A DNA stretch of 64,000 nucleotides from Microbispora sp. H13382 (GCF_014161445.1 NZ_JABBXA010000023.1:1-64000), one strand, 5' to 3'; positions 1-8,576 are shown, counted from the first letter of the stretch. Numbers and translations are program-made. The notes: generated by a model not told the origin, from the letters alone.

Positions 1-6
1 CATGGG

Positions 7-124
7 GTTACGGCGGTTATAGCGGCAGGGAAACACCCGGTTACTTTCCGAACCCGGAAGTTAAGCCTGCCAGCGCCGATGGTACTGCACCGGGGACGGT
101 GTGGGAGAGTAGGACACCGCCGGA
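7..124 (+). rRNA. rrf: 5S ribosomal RNA
   Basis: About 118 nt with the conserved 5S blocks: the central CCGAACCCGGAAG stretch near position 49, CGCCGATGGTACTGC near 75-89, and GGGAGAGTAGGACACCGCC close to the 3' end, which pairs with the GGCGGT near the 5' end. It is the last gene of an rRNA operon whose 16S and 23S genes lie outside the window. Both ends are estimated from terminal pairing and could be off by a few bases. Confidence 0.95.
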
Positions 125-133
125 CAAACTTTG

Positions 134-170
134 AAAAGGGGCCACCCCGCACGGGGTGGCCCCTTTTTTT
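134..170 (+). terminator. Rho-independent terminator of the rRNA operon
   Basis: A GC-rich hairpin (AAAAGGGGCCACCCCG pairing with its complement across a CAC-type loop) runs directly into seven T residues. It starts about 10 nt after the 5S gene. Confidence 0.92.
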
Positions 171-248
171 GTTGCCGTGCTGCCGCGGTGGCACGTCCCA
201 TCCTCGGCTCGCGTCTACGGAATCGACGGCGAAGGGCAGGACCCTACG

Positions 249-941
249 GTGAGCCGTGAATCGTCGCCGGCTGAGGTGACCACGGAGCGAATGATCCGAG
301 TTCCCGCAGGGAGGATTCTCCTTCGGGATGAGGGGACGCGGACGAGCTGGGTGGGCGCGGTCGGGGATTTCCTGTTGGCGCCCTTTCCGGTGACCCGGGA
401 GCTGTATGGATCCGTCACCGATGAGGCCGTGGTGAGCTCGGCTGGATCACTGACGCCGATGACTGATGTGTCCTGGATCGACGCCGTCCGGTTCTGCAAT
501 AGCCTCTCAGAGGCGGTGGGGCTGGCTCCTTGCTATGCGATCGGAGACGACCCCAACGCGCAGGACGTGGTCTGCGACTGGGACACGGACGGATACCGCC
601 TGCCGTCCGAGGCGGAGTGGGAATACGCGTGCCGGGCCGGGACGACCGGGGTGCGGTACGGGGACCTCGACGAGATCGCCTGGCACAGGGAGAACTCCGC
701 CGGGCGGGTGCACGACGTCGGGACCAGGAAGCCGAACGCGTGGGGCCTGTACGACATGATCGGCAACGTGTGGGAATGGTGCTGGGACGTCTACGACGCA
801 AGTGTCTACGGTCCCTACCGCGTGTTCCGGGGCGGAGGAGCGCATGATCTGCCCCGGGGATGCCGGGCGTCCTGCCGCCGCAAGAGCCACCCGACGTTCC
901 GCATCGACGACCTCGGCTTCCGCCTCGCGAGATCCGTCTGA
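249..941 (+). CDS. formylglycine-generating-enzyme (SUMF1/FGE-sulfatase) family protein
   Basis: About 230 residues forming one FGE-sulfatase (C-type-lectin-like) domain. Family blocks are RVPAG near residue 16, RLPSEAEWEYA near 117, GLYDMIGNVWEWCWD near 166 and FRGGG then LGFRLA at the C terminus. Genuine FGEs oxidise a Cys in sulfatases and carry two catalytic cysteines after the FRGG block. Here that stretch reads GGAHDLPRGCRASCRR, so the usual spacing is absent and sulfatase activation is unlikely. The GTG start at 249 follows a GGCAGGA ribosome site. A longer reading from ATG 156 would begin inside the rRNA terminator, and a shorter one could use ATG 291. It may be a binding or non-canonical oxidase member. 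No sulfatase gene is in the window. Confidence 0.75.
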   Translation: MSRESSPAEVTTERMIRVPAGRILLRDEGTRTSWVGAVGDFLLAPFPVTRELYGSVTDEAVVSSAGSLTPMTDVSWIDAVRFCNSLSEAVGLAPCYAIGDDPNAQDVVCDWDTDGYRLPSEAEWEYACRAGTTGVRYGDLDEIAWHRENSAGRVHDVGTRKPNAWGLYDMIGNVWEWCWDVYDASVYGPYRVFRGGGAHDLPRGCRASCRRKSHPTFRIDDLGFRLARSV

Positions 942-1015
942 GCCGCGGTTCGTCTGAGCCGACGAACGCGGCCCAAACGTCGGCGCCCGCGACCCGCAAT
1001 GCGGATGACCGCGTT

Positions 1016-1501
1016 TCAGGCCGGTGACCGCGTCTCAGGCGGTGCGACCGCGGCCTCCAGCAGGGGTTCGATGCGGAAGGGGATCTGGGTCGACAGGGCG
1101 ATCGTCGTGTCGGTGCGCTGGATGGCGGGGGAGGCGAGGATCCGGGCGATGATTTCCTGAAGATGCGGGGTGCTGCGGGCGACCACGCGGCACAGCAGGT
1201 CGGCCTGGCCGCTGGTGCCGTAGACCTCGAGGATCTCCGGGACGCCGTCCAGCCACCGCACGGCCTCGGTCAGTTTGCCCTGAGCGATCTGCAGGGAGGC
1301 GAAGGCGAGGATGGGGTAGCCGATCTGCTCTGTCGTGATCGTCGGGCCGAAGTCGCCGATGACGCCGCGGGCGGTGAGCTTGTCCAGCCGCGACTGCACG
1401 GTGCCGCGGGCCACGCCGAGCAGGCGGGCCAGTTCGGTGAGCCCGATCCGGGGGTTGGCCCGCATGGTGGTCAGCAGGCGGCTGTCGAGCGCGTCGAGCA
1501 T
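1016..1501 (-). CDS. Lrp/AsnC family transcriptional regulator
   Basis: A 161-residue one-component regulator. The N-terminal AsnC-type helix-turn-helix (residues about 1-60, with LTELARLLGVARGTVQSRLDKL) is followed by the RAM ligand-binding domain with GYPILAFASLQI and a conserved YGTSGQADLLCRV. Such proteins form octamers that sense amino acids. The start ATG at 1501 gives the normal family length; a longer frame to 1624 would overlap the divergent gene. It is transcribed away from a phenylalanine hydroxylase gene with a 131-bp shared promoter region holding a perfect inverted repeat, so local control of phenylalanine catabolism is likely by inference. No direct evidence fixes the effector. 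Confidence 0.9.
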   Translation of the reverse strand: MLDALDSRLLTTMRANPRIGLTELARLLGVARGTVQSRLDKLTARGVIGDFGPTITTEQIGYPILAFASLQIAQGKLTEAVRWLDGVPEILEVYGTSGQADLLCRVVARSTPHLQEIIARILASPAIQRTDTTIALSTQIPFRIEPLLEAAVAPPETRSPA

Positions 1502-1553
1502 GCGCCGAGGGTACGCCCGGACTGAGCGAATCGACCAGTGCGCTGGCCCGAAA

Positions 1554-1573
1554 AAACGCTGATTTGAGCGTTT
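1554..1573. promoter_or_regulatory. candidate Lrp/AsnC operator (inverted repeat)
   Basis: AAACGCT and AGCGTTT flank a six-base, AT-rich spacer, a perfect 7-bp dyad. It lies between the divergent Lrp-type regulator (start 1501) and the phenylalanine hydroxylase (start 1633). Lrp-family sites are commonly short dyads with AT-rich centres, which this fits. Confidence 0.55.
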
Positions 1574-1632
1574 CGCACACCTCGGCTGGTCACTCTTGCC
1601 AGCTAAGCGGTTACTTGCTGTCATATCGGAGT

Positions 1633-2523
1633 ATGTTCGAAGAAGCGCAGTATTTCGCTCCGGTGGCGACGAAGGATGATGGATCCGTCGTCGTCGAGCT
1701 GGCCACGAGCCACCCCGGTTTCGCGGACGCCGTCTACCGTCAGCGCCGCAACGCGATCGCGGCGCTGGCGCTCGTGCACAAGCCGGGTGCCCCCATCCCT
1801 ACGGCCGAGTACACCGACGAGGAGCACCATGTGTGGGCGCTCGTCACCAAGGAACTGGCGATCAAGCATCAGAAGTACGCGGTGCGCGAGTTCCTCGAGG
1901 CGACGGCGCGGCTCGGCCTGCCGGAGGACCGCATCCCGCAGCTTCAGGAGGTCGGCGACCTTCTGGAGCCGCTGACCGGTTTCCGCTACCTGCCCGCCGC
2001 CGGGCTGGTCCCGCTCCGCGAGTTCTACGGCGTCCTGGCCGACGGCCTGTTCCACTCCACCCAGTACATCCGGCACCATTCCGTGCCGTTCTACACTCCT
2101 GAGCCGGATGTCATCCACGAGGTGATCGGGCACGCCAACACGCTGGCGTCACCCCGGTTCGCCGCGCTGTACCGGGCCGCCGGCCGGGCGGCCCGCCGGG
2201 TGGAGACCGACGAGGCGCTGGAGTTCGTGTCCAAGGTGTTCTGGTTCACCCTGGAGTTCGGCGTCATGCGGGAGGACGGCGAACTCAGGGCGTACGGCGC
2301 GGGGATCCTCAGCTCGTACGGCGAGATCGAGGAGTTCCGCGGAATGGACATCCGCCCGCTCGACCTCGCCGCGATGGGGACCACCCACTACGACATCACG
2401 AAGTATCAGGAGGTCCTCTTCGAGGCGGCCTCGTTCGACCACCTCGAAGACACGGTCGGGACGTTCTGGGACACCTGCGACGACGACACGATCGCCCGGC
2501 TCCTCGCGGCGCCCCCCGCCTGA
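1633..2523 (+). CDS. phhA: phenylalanine 4-monooxygenase (pterin-dependent aromatic amino acid hydroxylase)
   Basis: A 296-residue member of the biopterin-dependent aromatic amino acid hydroxylases, which use Fe(II), tetrahydropterin and O2 to turn phenylalanine into tyrosine. The iron site is visible: His162 and His167 in PDVIHEVIGHANT, and Glu208 in FWFTLEFG. Bacterial single-domain enzymes are about 260-300 residues and lack the ACT regulatory domain, as here. ATG 1633 is chosen because an upstream frame from 1564 adds a non-conserved segment lying in the promoter. The divergent Lrp-type gene is the probable regulator. No pterin recycling gene (phhB) is adjacent, so that function must be encoded elsewhere. 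Confidence 0.92.
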   Translation: MFEEAQYFAPVATKDDGSVVVELATSHPGFADAVYRQRRNAIAALALVHKPGAPIPTAEYTDEEHHVWALVTKELAIKHQKYAVREFLEATARLGLPEDRIPQLQEVGDLLEPLTGFRYLPAAGLVPLREFYGVLADGLFHSTQYIRHHSVPFYTPEPDVIHEVIGHANTLASPRFAALYRAAGRAARRVETDEALEFVSKVFWFTLEFGVMREDGELRAYGAGILSSYGEIEEFRGMDIRPLDLAAMGTTHYDITKYQEVLFEAASFDHLEDTVGTFWDTCDDDTIARLLAAPPA

Positions 2524-2588
2524 GCGGGTTCGCGTGTACCCCGGTCCGGCACGTGCCCCGGTTCGGCGCCTCCCCCGCCTGATCGGGA

Positions 2589-4058
2589 TCAGCGCGCGCC
2601 GACGATCAAGAGGGCGTCGCCGACCCCCCGCTCGGCGCCGTCGGACGGATGGTTGACCACCTTCTTGCCGAGGACCATGGTGCTCGACCCGCCGCCGTCC
2701 AGGTTGACCGCGTCGCGCGCGCCGAGCCAGCGCATGAGCGCGGCCGCCTCGAAGAAGGACGCGCCGATCGTGCTGCCCGGCCGGCGGCCGTCGACGACCG
2801 CGATGACGAGCTTGCCGTCGCGGGTGACGCCGGCGAGCGTGCGCGGATGGCGCCGCAGGATCATGTTGGTGTTGGCCATGCCGTCCCGCGACGCGGTGAT
2901 CGAGGTCCTGCCGTTCCGGACCAGGCCGATCGCGCCGCCGATGATGTTGGTCTCCGGGGTCAGCGGGATGGCCTTGTTCGTCCGCAGGTCGGTGACCCGG
3001 GTCGTGACCGTGATGGTCGTGCCCTCGCCCGCGCGCTGCGACAGCCAGTCGGCGGCGGCTCCGACGGCGTGCAGCACGCGGGTCCCCGGTGCCACGGGAC
3101 CGCCGGACGCGCGGACGGCGGTCACCCTGCCGGACGCGTCGAGGACCACCTCGATCCCGTCGTCCTGCGGGGTGTCCCGCCCGAGTTCCTCGGTGTACAT
3201 GACCAGTTCGTCCGGCTTCGGCACCCGGTTGATGCCGGTCACCTCGGCCGTGGTCCCGTCGGCCGCATGGGCGACCACCGTGGACGACAGCTCGGTGACG
3301 CGCGCAGTACGGCCCCGCAGGACCAGGCCCACGCGGCCGGCGACGGCCTCGCTGAGCAGCTTGCCGCGGACGACGGAGATGCCCGTCGGATCGCCACGGA
3401 AGGCGGGCAGCGTGTGGATGTCGAAGAAACCGCCGTTCACGGCGGCGAGCGCCCCGGCGGCGGAGGCCATGGCCGAGACCTTCTCGCGCTTGGCGACGCT
3501 CGTGCCCAGCGACGCCTCGAAGGAGCCGCGGAACTTCCGCGGGTCGACCACGATGACCCGCATATCCCAGGGGCCGGTGGTGACGAAGCCGTCGTCGCCC
3601 TGGAAGTCGACCTTCGCGCTCACCCCGGCGTCCTTGAGTTGCTTGACGACCTCGGCCGCCGCGGCCTTCTGGTCGAGCGGCCAGTTGCCCACCCGCACCA
3701 TGAAGTAGTCGCCGGCGGGGTGGTCGGCGACGGCGGGCCTGGTGAACTTGACGATGAGGGGCTCGAGGCCCGCCGCCTGCACGGCCGTCGCCTGGGCCTG
3801 TGCCTTGGCTTCGGACATGAAGTCCTTGCCCGCGAGGACGACGCTGACCGTGTATCCCTCCTGCGGATTGCCGTGCCTGAGGGTGAAGTAGCTGACGCCG
3901 GGGGCCAGGCTCTTGGCCGCCGACTTCGGGATCCCGGGCTCACCGAGGGGAAAGGTCGTCGTCGGCAGTCCGGCGACGGGCTCGGCGGTGGCCGGTGCCG
4001 AAGAGATGGTCGTCGTCAGGGCCAGCGCGGCGGCCCCGACGATTAGGCGGCGTTTCAT
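2589..4058 (-). CDS. secreted phosphodiester glycosidase (NAGPA) family protein with SPOR-like region
   Basis: 489 residues. A classical signal peptide (MKRRLIVGAAALAL, cleavage after ATA about residue 24) precedes a segment at about 60-155 that resembles a SPOR-like peptidoglycan-binding repeat (SEAKAQAQATAVQAAG, DYFMVRVG). The phosphodiester glycosidase (DUF2233/NAGPA) domain follows, with AAVNGGFFD near 205 and NLDGGGSST near 452, the two family signatures. The human relative removes GlcNAc from a phosphodiester; bacterial members are thought to act on cell-wall or teichoic-type polymers. ATG 4058 has a GGGAGC ribosome site and begins exactly at the signal peptide. It is monocistronic and convergent with the hydroxylase gene. 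The substrate is unknown. Confidence 0.82.
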   Translation of the reverse strand: MKRRLIVGAAALALTTTISSAPATAEPVAGLPTTTFPLGEPGIPKSAAKSLAPGVSYFTLRHGNPQEGYTVSVVLAGKDFMSEAKAQAQATAVQAAGLEPLIVKFTRPAVADHPAGDYFMVRVGNWPLDQKAAAAEVVKQLKDAGVSAKVDFQGDDGFVTTGPWDMRVIVVDPRKFRGSFEASLGTSVAKREKVSAMASAAGALAAVNGGFFDIHTLPAFRGDPTGISVVRGKLLSEAVAGRVGLVLRGRTARVTELSSTVVAHAADGTTAEVTGINRVPKPDELVMYTEELGRDTPQDDGIEVVLDASGRVTAVRASGGPVAPGTRVLHAVGAAADWLSQRAGEGTTITVTTRVTDLRTNKAIPLTPETNIIGGAIGLVRNGRTSITASRDGMANTNMILRRHPRTLAGVTRDGKLVIAVVDGRRPGSTIGASFFEAAALMRWLGARDAVNLDGGGSSTMVLGKKVVNHPSDGAERGVGDALLIVGAR

Positions 4059-4206
4059 GCGATTGCTCCCGCTCGGTGATCCTTGCGGGACTATCGTGGC
4101 GACGATTGCGTACGAAGACGACGGAAACCCGCTAAAGCGCATGAATTTCCCAGACGACTTCGGCAGCTCTCATATGTCGAATCGGACATTCATGCATATA
4201 AGTGCA

Positions 4207-4419
4207 TCAAGGGGTGTTGGCGTCGATTTCCCGCGCTCGCTGCACGAACTCCTGCGCGGACCGGGCCTCGATGTGGACGAGCAGCCCGTCGCGCCGCCGG
4301 GACATACCCCAGTAGTGCGTGGTGGCCTCGCCCCACCAGATGGTCCATTTGGGGAAACGCGCGGACAGGGCCCGGACCACGACCGTCGGGCTGATTTTGG
4401 GTTCGCTCATCGTGGGCAC
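4207..4419 (-). CDS. small hypothetical protein, 70 residues
   Basis: A short basic protein rich in Trp (FPKWTIWWGEATTHYWGM near residues 22-39), with a predicted strand-strand-helix pattern and a charged C-terminal helix (SAQEFVQRAREID). Similar small proteins with a WWGxxTxxYW-like core occur in actinomycetes, but I know of no assigned function. The GTG at 4419 and the ATG at 4410 are both possible starts; neither has a strong ribosome site. The 148-bp gap to the glycosidase gene contains an AT-rich stretch (TATATG-like) that could be that gene's promoter. Coding rather than random is supported by GC-rich third positions and lack of a better frame. Confidence 0.6.
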   Translation of the reverse strand: MPTMSEPKISPTVVVRALSARFPKWTIWWGEATTHYWGMSRRRDGLLVHIEARSAQEFVQRAREIDANTP

Positions 4420-4610
4420 GTTTCGAGGTAAGCACGATTCAGCCCGTGAGTGCGAGCATACGAAGAGTAGTCGGGTGCGGTAGACCTTACACCCGGGACG
4501 ACATACCTACCTTCTGGGTGTCGGCAAGTCCGCGAGGAGCCGCCCAGCGAGCGCCTTAACGGGTCAAATCGTCTGCCCCGGCCATCGACTCGGCTATGCG
4601 GAGAGCTCGT

Positions 4611-6221
4611 TCAGGTGGTCTCGCGGCGGAAGGTCTCCAGAGCCAGCAGCGCGACGTGCAGCGACAGGCACGACTCGACGTCGTCGAGGTCGGTGTCGAG
4701 GACGCGTTCGAGCCGCCGCAGGCGGTCGTAGAAGGCGGGGCGGGACAGATGGGCCTTCTGCGCGGCCACCGCCTTGTTGCGTCCCGCGTCGAGATAGATG
4801 CGCAGGATCCTGGTCAGGTCGCCGTGCCGCTGGGCGTCGTAGGCCAGCAGGGGCCCCAGCTCGCGCTCGGCGAAGGTCTGCAGCCGGGCGTCGTCGCGCA
4901 GCAGGTGCAGCAGGCCGCGCAGCCGCAGGTCGGGGAGCCGGTAGAACGGCCGGCCGTCGGGCTGGCGCACGGCCACCTCCGCCACCTGCTCGGCCTCCAG
5001 GAAGCTCCGCCGTACGTCCTTGATGGACTCGACGACCGAGCCGGCCGCGAGCACGAACGGCGTGGCGAAGTTCGCCCGCAGGCGCTCGGCCAGCGCGTCG
5101 AGCGCCGTCTCCGCGGCCATGCGGGGCGGCAGCGGCAGCAGCACTCCGACGCGGCTCTGGTCCAGAGCCCCGATCAGTGCGGGCAGTTTGGCCTCGCGGC
5201 AGGCGGCGGCGCAGGCCTCGGCGAGCTCGCCCAGCCTGGCCTGTTCGCCCAGCGCGGTGCCGGCGGGCGCGGTCAGCCGGATGACGGCGCTCACGAGCCT
5301 GCGGCCGGTGAGCGGGACGCCGACGGCGCGGGCGCGGGCGGCTGCCTCGTCGGGGTCGGCGTACGCGTGGGTGAGGATGCCGTTCAGTATGGTCCCGTGC
5401 GCCTGCCGCTCCAGGGACTCCTGGTGCCGCTCCAGCAGGCGGCTGAGCGCGAGCGTGGTCGCCGCGCGTTCGGCCAGCACGATGTCACGGGGGCTGGGCG
5501 GGCCGTCGCACAGCAGGATGAGCCGTCCCCAGTCCTGGCCACGGGCGCCGACCATGGTCACCAGCCACCCGGAGGCGGCGTCGTAGGCGGTCCGCTCGGC
5601 CGGCATCACCGCGCGCGACCTGGTCTCCCAGTTGGCCAGCACGGTTCCGGTGTCGCCTCCGGCGGCGTCGCACGCCAGGACCTGGTGGGCGAGGTTCTCC
5701 AGCAGCGCCGGGCGGCCGGAGAACCGGGTGACCTGGTTGAGCACCTCCGCCGGGGACGCGCCCTCGACCGACAGCTCGGTGAACACCTCGTGCAGTTGCT
5801 CGGAGGCCCGCAGCTCCTGGAGCTGGATGTCGATGATCCGCGCGTGGACCGACTCGGTGATCTGCACGAAGGGCGTCTCGCGGGCCAGCGTGATCAGGGG
5901 CAGCCCATGCTCCTCCGCCGCCTTGACCACTGGCCTCGGCAGCTCGCGGACGAACCTGCGGCCGAGCTCCACGATCAGGCCCGAGGCGCCGACCGCGGCC
6001 AGCTCGCAGATGTAGTCGGCCAGCTTGTCGGGTTCGCTCGGCAGCGCCACACCCGTCGTGAGGACCAGCTCGCCGCCGCGTAACAGGTGGGCGATGTCGT
6101 GCACCTCGCCCACGTGGACCCACCGGACCCTGGTGTCGAGCCGGTCGCCGCCCGCCACCACCCGGGGGCTGCCGCGCCGGACGGTGTCCAGCGCGAGCAC
6201 GTCGGCGACCGTGGGGAGCAT
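4611..6221 (-). CDS. PucR family transcriptional regulator
   Basis: 536 residues with the three-part PucR layout: an N-terminal PucR sensory domain (about 5-125, with GELVLTTGVALP), a central GGDEF-like CdaR region (about 280-400), and a C-terminal PucR-type HTH (about 470-530, with ILRIYLDAGRNKAVAAQKAH). Characterised relatives control purine, GABA or other nitrogen catabolism. It lies about 2.4 kb from an aminotransferase and semialdehyde dehydrogenase pair, separated by a TetR/MFS pair, so a role in that catabolism is possible but unproven. The ATG start at 6221 is preceded on its strand by an AT-rich gap of 67 bp. Confidence 0.9.
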   Translation of the reverse strand: MLPTVADVLALDTVRRGSPRVVAGGDRLDTRVRWVHVGEVHDIAHLLRGGELVLTTGVALPSEPDKLADYICELAAVGASGLIVELGRRFVRELPRPVVKAAEEHGLPLITLARETPFVQITESVHARIIDIQLQELRASEQLHEVFTELSVEGASPAEVLNQVTRFSGRPALLENLAHQVLACDAAGGDTGTVLANWETRSRAVMPAERTAYDAASGWLVTMVGARGQDWGRLILLCDGPPSPRDIVLAERAATTLALSRLLERHQESLERQAHGTILNGILTHAYADPDEAAARARAVGVPLTGRRLVSAVIRLTAPAGTALGEQARLGELAEACAAACREAKLPALIGALDQSRVGVLLPLPPRMAAETALDALAERLRANFATPFVLAAGSVVESIKDVRRSFLEAEQVAEVAVRQPDGRPFYRLPDLRLRGLLHLLRDDARLQTFAERELGPLLAYDAQRHGDLTRILRIYLDAGRNKAVAAQKAHLSRPAFYDRLRRLERVLDTDLDDVESCLSLHVALLALETFRRETT

Positions 6222-6288
6222 GCTCAGAGGCTACCTGATCATTATGTAAGGATGACCCCCCAGTAGCTGACACATTGAGGGCCTGATC

Positions 6289-6999
6289 TCAGCGCAGGCG
6301 CGTGCCGAGGCCCTCCAGAAGAGCCGTCAGCCCGAATTCGAAGGCGAGCCGCCGGGCCACGAGGGGGTCGAAGTTCTCGCTCGCGTAGGACCGGTAGCGC
6401 TCCAGCAGGTTGGGCCGGTCGGCCGCCACCTTCATCACGATCGGGTCCACGGCGGCCTGCATCTCCGCGAGGCTCTGGCCCGTGGCCTCCACCGCACTGA
6501 GGAAGGCGACCTCGGGAATCGTGCCGCCCAGCGTGTACGACACCACGGCCGTCATGGCGTAATCCACGTCGATCCCCTCGAAACCGGCGCGGGCGAACGC
6601 CCCCATCAGCCGGTCGGACGCGGTGAGCGCGTTCGGCCCGAGCGCGGGGACCACGCCGATGAGGCTCGCGCTCCAGGGATGCCCGAGGACCGCCTGGCGC
6701 ATGCTGTAGGCGAACACCCGTGCCGTCTCCCGCCAGTCGGCGCCCTCGGGCAGCACGACGGTCGCGTAGACCTCGTCCATCACGAGCTCGATCAGCTCGT
6801 CCTTGTTCGCCACGTGCCAGTAGAGGCTGGTCGCACCCGCCCCGAGCCGGGCGCCGAGCTTGCGCATGCTGAGGGCGTCGAGGCCCTCGGCGTCGAGCAG
6901 CTCCACGGCCGCCCGGACGATCTGGTCACGGCTGAGGCCCTGCTCACGCGCTCCCTTGCGCTCGCGGGTCCAGACCGAGGAGAACGGCTTCGCTGACAC
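6289..6999 (-). CDS. TetR/AcrR family repressor of the divergent MFS pump
   Basis: 236 residues. The N-terminal HTH (about 23-70, with LSMRKLGARLGAGATSLYWHV) is of the subtype usually joined to a TetR_C ligand-binding domain that senses drugs. It is transcribed away from an MFS drug:H+ antiporter gene, the classic repressor/efflux layout. The 83-bp gap holds three copies of a 13-bp CGNACAGTGTNCG-type repeat spaced 20-21 bp apart, the probable operators, which would also let the protein repress itself. The ATG at 6999 starts immediately beside the first repeat. Confidence 0.92.
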   Translation of the reverse strand: MSAKPFSSVWTRERKGAREQGLSRDQIVRAAVELLDAEGLDALSMRKLGARLGAGATSLYWHVANKDELIELVMDEVYATVVLPEGADWRETARVFAYSMRQAVLGHPWSASLIGVVPALGPNALTASDRLMGAFARAGFEGIDVDYAMTAVVSYTLGGTIPEVAFLSAVEATGQSLAEMQAAVDPIVMKVAADRPNLLERYRSYASENFDPLVARRLAFEFGLTALLEGLGTRLR

Positions 7000-7017
7000 G
7001 GCCTCACAATATTCGCT

Positions 7018-7071
7018 CGCACAGTGTTCGACTCAGTCGTACAGTGTCCGACAGTACTCGCACACTGTTCG
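7018..7071. promoter_or_regulatory. three-copy TetR operator, consensus CGNACAGTGTNCG
   Basis: Copies lie at 7018-7030 and 7038-7050 on the plus strand and 7059-7071 in inverted orientation. The core ACAGTGT is invariant with CG at both ends. The 20- and 21-bp periods are two helical turns, so bound dimers would stack on one face of the DNA between the divergent TetR and MFS genes. Confidence 0.72.
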
Positions 7072-7082
7072 AGGTGACTCTC

Positions 7083-8552
7083 ATGTCTCATCCCCGACGC
7101 TGGTGGATCCTCGGCGTCCTCTGCCTGAGCCTGCTGACCCTGGTCGTGGACAACACCGTCCTCAACCTGGCGATCCCGTCGTTCATGCGCGACCTCGGCG
7201 CCACGCCGTCCGACGTGCAGTGGATCATCGACGCGTACGTGCTGGTGTTCGCGGGCCTGCTGCTCACTGCGGGCAGCCTGTCCGACCGGTACGGCAGGCG
7301 GCGGATGCTCGTGATCGGCCTGGCGTTCTTCGGCGGGGCCTCCCTGGCGGCCACGCTCGCCACCGAACCCTGGCAGCTCATCGCCGCCCGCGCGCTGATG
7401 GGCGTCGGCGGCTCCTGCGTGATGCCGTCGACGCTGTCGATCCTGATCACCGTGTTCGACGAGAGCGAGCGGCGCAAGGCCATCGCCGCCTGGAGTTCGG
7501 TCGCCATGGTCGGTGTCATCGCCGGTCCGACGATCGGCGGGTTCCTGCTCCGGCACTACTACTGGGGGTCGGTCTTCCTGATCAACGTGCCGATCGCGGT
7601 GCTGGCGATCGTCGCGGCCTTCGCGCTCATGCCCGAGACGTACGGCGAGGCGCGGCGGGCCGACCCGCTCGGCGTGATCCTGTCCACGGCCGGGATGGGC
7701 GGGCTGGTCTGGGCCGTCATCTCGGCGCCCGGCGGGCACTTCAACCCCCTGACCGTGGCGGTCTCGGCGGCCGCGCTGCTGGCGTTCGTGCTGTGGGAAC
7801 GCCGCAACGCCCACCCCATGCTGCCGCTCGGCCTGTTCCGCGACCGCTCGTTCAGCGGCGCGTGCTTTTCCATCGTGCTGTTGTCGTTCGGCGCGGGCGC
7901 GCTGATGCTGGCCATCACGCAGTATCTGCAGTTCGTCCTCGGCTACGACCCGCTGAAGGCCGGTTTCGCCCTGTTGCCGTACGTGGTGGCCGCGATGGTG
8001 TTCAACGGCCTCGGCGCGGCTCTCGGCAAGAAGGTGAGCAACCGGACGCTGATCGTCACCGGCCTGGTCGTCATGGCCGCCGGGTTCGTGCTGCTGTCCA
8101 CGCTCACCGGCGGATACGGCACGCTGATCGCCGGCCTGATGGTCATGGGAGTGGGCGGCGGCCTGGCCGGTCCCGCGTCGTACGCCACGCTGATGGGGGC
8201 GGTGCCGCCCGAGCGCGCCGGGGTCGGCTCCGCGCTCAACGACACGGTGCAGCAGGTCGGCATGGCGCTCAGCGTGGCCGTCCTCGGCAGCGTGCTCGCC
8301 GGCGCGTACACCGCGGCCATGCCGGAGTCGGCGCCGCCGGCGGCGCGCGAGTCGATCGGCGTCGCGGTGAACCTCGGCGACTCCGCCGTGGCCGCCGCCG
8401 GACGCGAGGCGTTCGTGTCGGCGATGTCCGTCGGCTCATGGCTGGGCGCGGGCTGCTCGCTCGCGGCGGCCCTGGTCGCGCTGCTGGTCCTGCGCCGGAA
8501 GGCCGCCGGCGCGGCTCCCGCGACGGAGACCGCGGCACCCACCACTGTGTAA
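7083..8552 (+). CDS. MFS transporter, DHA2 (14-helix) drug:H+ antiporter family
   Basis: 489 residues with about 14 hydrophobic segments. The N terminus (LVVDNTVLNLAIPSFMRDLG) is the typical motif D1 region of DHA2 exporters, and LSDRYGRRRML near residue 65 is the MFS loop 2-3 motif. These pumps export drugs, antiseptics or secondary metabolites in exchange for protons across the plasma membrane. The ATG at 7083 gives a standard N terminus; the frame to 7044 would run into the operators. It is divergent from its probable TetR repressor. The substrate cannot be told from sequence. Confidence 0.92.
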   Translation: MSHPRRWWILGVLCLSLLTLVVDNTVLNLAIPSFMRDLGATPSDVQWIIDAYVLVFAGLLLTAGSLSDRYGRRRMLVIGLAFFGGASLAATLATEPWQLIAARALMGVGGSCVMPSTLSILITVFDESERRKAIAAWSSVAMVGVIAGPTIGGFLLRHYYWGSVFLINVPIAVLAIVAAFALMPETYGEARRADPLGVILSTAGMGGLVWAVISAPGGHFNPLTVAVSAAALLAFVLWERRNAHPMLPLGLFRDRSFSGACFSIVLLSFGAGALMLAITQYLQFVLGYDPLKAGFALLPYVVAAMVFNGLGAALGKKVSNRTLIVTGLVVMAAGFVLLSTLTGGYGTLIAGLMVMGVGGGLAGPASYATLMGAVPPERAGVGSALNDTVQQVGMALSVAVLGSVLAGAYTAAMPESAPPAARESIGVAVNLGDSAVAAAGREAFVSAMSVGSWLGAGCSLAAALVALLVLRRKAAGAAPATETAAPTTV

Positions 8553-8576
8553 GCGAACTTCGCGAGATCCCAGACA

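Noticed and set aside
156..248. ATG 156 as start of the FGE-like gene
   Set aside because: It lies inside the rRNA terminator hairpin; the first 31 residues are not family-like, and GTG 249 has a ribosome site.
2649..4046. 465-codon plus-strand frame opposite the phosphodiester glycosidase gene
   Set aside because: Composition is antisense-like and the minus strand has a signal peptide and conserved motifs.
4420..4610. Possible structured RNA or riboswitch in the gap after the small protein gene
   Set aside because: A few short stems (ACACCC with GGGTGT) can be drawn but I recognise no known riboswitch core and no suitable downstream gene.
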